A stretch of DNA of 64,000 nt, from NCBI GenBank assembly GCA_027214385.1, contig JAPVXR010000011.1, forward strand, positions 62,001 through 126,000, written 5' to 3'. Within the stretch, counting starts at the first letter, position 1; each line of letters starts with the position of its first letter. This DNA is from Cryomorphaceae bacterium 1068. GTDB lineage: Bacteria; Bacteroidota; Bacteroidia; Flavobacteriales_D; Cryomorphaceae. Position numbers and translations under genes: made by a program. The notes below the pieces were generated by a model that saw only the letters and a list, made by a program, of their open reading frames with translations, was not told the DNA's origin and did not search any database. Below are positions 61,312 to 64,000 of the stretch, one piece after another.

Positions 61312-62253
61312 ATGGAATCGAAGAGTTTTGACTTTAAATGGTTGATCGGCGTCGTAAAAGCCAATCTTAGACTTTTTATTTTGGTAGCTGTGCTTTCTGC
61401 TATTGTAGGGGTAGTAATATCACTACCTGTATTTATGACTCCAAAGTACAAGAGTACAGCTGTGGTATACCCCACTAATATTGTGGTATATGCAGACGAA
61501 TCAGAAACGGAGCAATTGCTTCAATTCTTTGAAGCTTCATCAGTAAGAGATTCTGTTATTGAAAAATTTGATCTCTACACGGTCTATGACATTGAACGTG
61601 ATGCAGAAAATTCCAGATTTTATCTGCTTGAAGAATACAGAAACAATGTCAGGGTCTCAAAGACCAAATACGAATCTGTGATGCTCGAGGTTATTGCTGA
61701 AGATCCCCAATTGGCTAAGGATATGGCCGATGAAGTTATTCGTCAAGTCAACATCAAATACGACAATGTCATTAATGATCGTTCAAATCTGATTGCTGAA
61801 TCGTTTCAGAAACAATTGACTTACCAGAAAACGGTATTGGACAGTCTTGAGTCTTTAATTTCGCGAATCAGCACAGAGAATGATGTTCTCGACTATGGAA
61901 ATCAAACGAGAGAATTGGTTAGGGGATACGTAGATGCACTTTCCAGAAACGGAACGGCAGGTGTCAACAAGGATCTGGCACAATTGATCACCAGCACTCA
62001 GGAAAAAGGTAGCTTGGTTCGCATGCTGCAAAACTTGAGTTATATGGGAACCATGCAGTACGATTTTCTTTCGAAAAAATACTTGGAACAAAAGGTTTTG
62101 GCTGAGGGAGATTTAACCTACACCGACCTCATCGTTGAACCGGAAGTAGCGGATAAAAAATTCTGGCCCGTGCGTTGGTTGGTCTTGGTGATTACCATGA
62201 TCTCTGCTTTACTATTCACGCTGGTAATGGTTTTACTGCTTAAGAAGTCGTAG
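61312..62253 (+). CDS. Wzz-type polysaccharide chain-length / co-polymerase protein
   Basis: 313 residues from the ATG at 61312 (a TTG one codon earlier is unlikely). Two membrane helices bracket a periplasmic domain: LFILVAVLSAIVGVVISLPV near the N-terminus and VRWLVLVITMISALLFTLVM near the C-terminus. Between them are the Wzz-like segment PKYKSTAVVYPTNIVVYADE and long helices (NLIAESFQKQLTYQKTVLDS). No tyrosine-kinase domain is fused. It regulates chain length of an exported polysaccharide together with the polymerase encoded 4 bp downstream. Confidence 0.85.
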   Translation: MESKSFDFKWLIGVVKANLRLFILVAVLSAIVGVVISLPVFMTPKYKSTAVVYPTNIVVYADESETEQLLQFFEASSVRDSVIEKFDLYTVYDIERDAENSRFYLLEEYRNNVRVSKTKYESVMLEVIAEDPQLAKDMADEVIRQVNIKYDNVINDRSNLIAESFQKQLTYQKTVLDSLESLISRISTENDVLDYGNQTRELVRGYVDALSRNGTAGVNKDLAQLITSTQEKGSLVRMLQNLSYMGTMQYDFLSKKYLEQKVLAEGDLTYTDLIVEPEVADKKFWPVRWLVLVITMISALLFTLVMVLLLKKS

Positions 62254-62257
62254 CAAC

Positions 62258-63718
62258 TTGCAGAATACCTTCCGCATAGAGGGTCGAGAGAAGAAGCTCA
62301 TCGGCATTTTGACGGCACTGTTTGTGCTGATCAATGCTGTGGCGTTCACGAGGGAGATTTATATTCTTACCATCCTTCCAATTGCCATCTTCGTTGGTTA
62401 CCTGCTTTTATACAATACCAAGTTTCTTCTTTTATTCATCGTATTTGCCACACCTCTGTCTTTCAATTTTGAGGATCTGGCATCTTTTGGTGGTATAGGT
62501 TTTTATTTTCCTACAGAGCCGCTCCTCTTTGCATTGATGCTGCTTTATATCGTTAAGCTTTTGGGGGGATACCGAGAAAAGCAGGAGTTTCTTACTCACC
62601 CCTTAACGTTGGCAATTCTGTTTAATTTGGCTTGGCTGGCTACTACTGTTTTCACTTCTGTAGATTTAATCGTATCGCTCAAATACCTCATTTCGAGGCT
62701 ATGGTTTGTCTTGGTCATGTATTTTATGATCAATTCGTTCTTTCAAGATCGTAACCTAATCAGGCAATTCTATTTGGCACTGATAAGTAGTATGACCATA
62801 GCGATAATCTATACCCTCTCTGCTCATGCAACTCATGGATTTTCAGAGGAAGCAGGTCACTGGGTAATGTTCCCGTTTTTCAAAGACCACACCTCCTATG
62901 GAGCCATCATGGCATTGCTTTTCCCGATGGTACTTTTTCATCTTTCACGAGCCAAGGCTCTTAGTCTGCATCAATTGATTTGGATTGGCGTTACGGCTAT
63001 CTATACTATCGGTCTCATTATGTCCTACACACGCGCAGCTTGGGTGAGTCTTGTGGGTGCATTGGGGATCTATTTTCTAATCAAACTTCGAATTGATTAC
63101 AAGTTGGTATTGATCACACTGCTTATGCTGGTTGGTGGGTTTTTTGCATTTCAAGATGACATCATTCATCAGTTAGAAAAGAACAGACAGGATTCATCCG
63201 ATAGTTTTGCCGAACACGTCCAATCCATCACCAACATCAGCAGCGATGCATCTAACTTAGAGCGATTGAACCGTTGGAATAGCGCGTGGAAAATGTTTTT
63301 GGACAAACCTGTATTCGGACATGGACCGGGTACCTATATGTTCGAATACGCCAAGTACCAAAAGAGTTCTGATAAAACCATCATTTCTACCAATCAAGGT
63401 GACGGAGGAAATGCACACAGCGAGTACCTGGGGCCCATGTCTGAGTCGGGTGTTTTAGGAGCTCTGACTATACTCATTATTATCATTGTCAGCGTTTACA
63501 CGGGCATAAAACTTTACTACCAGATGGATCATGATCCATATCTCAAGGGGGTTGTTATGTGCATTGTACTTGGATTAACGACCTACTACCTGCATGGTAT
63601 TCTCAATAACTTCTTGGATACCGACAAGGCTTCCATACCAATATGGGGTAGTATGAGCGTGCTTGTGGCGATTTCAATTTACCACCGGAAAAAATCACTT
63701 AAATCTGCAGCAGAGTAA
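62258..63718 (+). CDS. O-antigen ligase / Wzy-type polymerase
   Basis: 486 residues, ten or more membrane helices. It starts at a TTG 4 bp after the previous stop, the only start that keeps the first helix without overlap. The Wzy_C/WaaL region (about 260-410) contains the conserved MSYTRAAWVSLVGALGIYFL and a periplasmic loop with NRWNSAWKMFLDKPVFGHGP and GGNAHSEYLGPMSESGVLGA, with the His-Ser-Glu arrangement common to this family. It joins polysaccharide repeats or ligates glycan to a lipid or protein acceptor in the periplasm. Its 3' end overlaps by 24 bp the convergent phosphatase gene. Confidence 0.9.
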   Translation: MQNTFRIEGREKKLIGILTALFVLINAVAFTREIYILTILPIAIFVGYLLLYNTKFLLLFIVFATPLSFNFEDLASFGGIGFYFPTEPLLFALMLLYIVKLLGGYREKQEFLTHPLTLAILFNLAWLATTVFTSVDLIVSLKYLISRLWFVLVMYFMINSFFQDRNLIRQFYLALISSMTIAIIYTLSAHATHGFSEEAGHWVMFPFFKDHTSYGAIMALLFPMVLFHLSRAKALSLHQLIWIGVTAIYTIGLIMSYTRAAWVSLVGALGIYFLIKLRIDYKLVLITLLMLVGGFFAFQDDIIHQLEKNRQDSSDSFAEHVQSITNISSDASNLERLNRWNSAWKMFLDKPVFGHGPGTYMFEYAKYQKSSDKTIISTNQGDGGNAHSEYLGPMSESGVLGALTILIIIIVSVYTGIKLYYQMDHDPYLKGVVMCIVLGLTTYYLHGILNNFLDTDKASIPIWGSMSVLVAISIYHRKKSLKSAAE

Positions 63719-64000
63719 AGCTGTATCATCAAAGTAGGGCATGTTTCCTCGGTGAAGATCCATGGCGTGAACAATATGGGAAATAGCATCATCAGCTTTT
63801 TCCAAATAGGGTTCTTTCTCGATCATTAACTTGCACAAACGTTCACTTCCGAATTCATCGTTTTCGGCATTTTCAAGTTCGAGCACACCATCTGTGCTTA
63901 GCACCAGAAGGGCATTTCGTGAAAGCTTCAGTTGTCCTTTATTGACAAATGGCAGTTGAGGAAGCATTCCTATTCCGACAGTGCCTTCTTCTAAGAATGT
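63695..64000 (-). CDS. PP2C/SpoIIE-type protein phosphatase (5' part outside window)
   Basis: The frame is open to the right edge; 101 residues of the C-terminus are visible. LEEGTVGIGMLPQLPFVNKG, then LKLSRNALLVLSTDGVLELE with the conserved metal-binding Asp-Gly (TDGVLE), and NMPYFDDTALLCC, with the DD that also binds metal in PPM phosphatases, identify a SpoIIE-like domain. The full protein would usually carry GAF, PAS or receiver domains before it; none can be seen here. It should dephosphorylate serine or threonine, often on an anti-sigma antagonist. Confidence 0.85.
   Translation of the reverse strand, partial: TFLEEGTVGIGMLPQLPFVNKGQLKLSRNALLVLSTDGVLELENAENDEFGSERLCKLMIEKEPYLEKADDAISHIVHAMDLHRGNMPYFDDTALLCCRFK

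Noticed and set aside
1-64000. tRNA, rRNA, CRISPR, insertion sequence, prophage or replication-origin signatures
   Set aside because: None could be recognised by reading both strands; short degenerate elements could be missed without a covariance-model or profile search.

Overview
The window is a contiguous piece of a Bacteroidota chromosome, most like a marine Flavobacteriia/Cryomorphaceae-type bacterium. The support is: C-terminal type IX secretion (T9SS) sorting domains on at least five proteins, many lipoproteins with Asp/Ser/Gly-rich linkers after the lipobox Cys, Bacteroidota-type promoters (TTG, about 20 bp, TAnnTTTG), DUF5686, DUF5522 and Yip1 proteins, and HisKA_2 and LytTR regulators. 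GC content looks moderate and even. I saw no tRNA, rRNA, CRISPR array, transposase or phage gene.

Layout. 1-8.2 kb: a giant secreted repeat protein on the minus strand, running off the left edge (at least 2725 codons). 8.4-12.4 kb: a DUF4399 lipoprotein and a 963-residue T9SS protein. 12.4-14.9 kb: a TPR sensor kinase and NarL-type regulator pair. 15-29.2 kb: mixed housekeeping and envelope genes (radical SAM protein, pullulanase, FMN reductase, DUF481, Yip1, DUF5686, thioesterase, two tandem T9SS paralogs, a MORN protein, a CPBP protease).

29.4-47.5 kb is the most interesting part. A three-gene module (lipoprotein, lipoprotein, T9SS propeller-like protein) occurs twice. The copies flank a LytTR response regulator, an nSTAND1 NTPase with a membrane anchor, coiled coil and propeller-like C-terminus, and a TPR/beta-barrel protein. 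Downstream lie a hybrid sensor kinase with Hpt domain, a stand-alone receiver and a receiver-adenylate cyclase. The four promoter regions of this island each carry two direct copies of a CCACTTRTTAA-like element exactly 21 bp apart, the architecture expected for a LytTR-family regulator. I read it as a co-regulated surface-sensing or response island that has not, to my knowledge, been described as a unit.

47.5-57.7 kb: GreA-like factor, UDG-family protein, Asp-rich lipoprotein, S9 peptidase, type II sulfide:quinone oxidoreductase and cytochrome bd oxidase (cydAB). A Crp/Fnr-type palindrome, a clear promoter and a leader ending in an intrinsic terminator precede cydA. Urocanase and a DUF5522 protein follow. 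57.9-63.7 kb: a polysaccharide cluster (glycosyltransferase, methyltransferase, flippase, chain-length protein, O-antigen ligase/polymerase). The right edge cuts a PP2C/SpoIIE-type phosphatase.

All domain calls are by eye from sequence. Start codons were adjusted where an internal Met begins an obvious signal peptide or where promoter placement decides.
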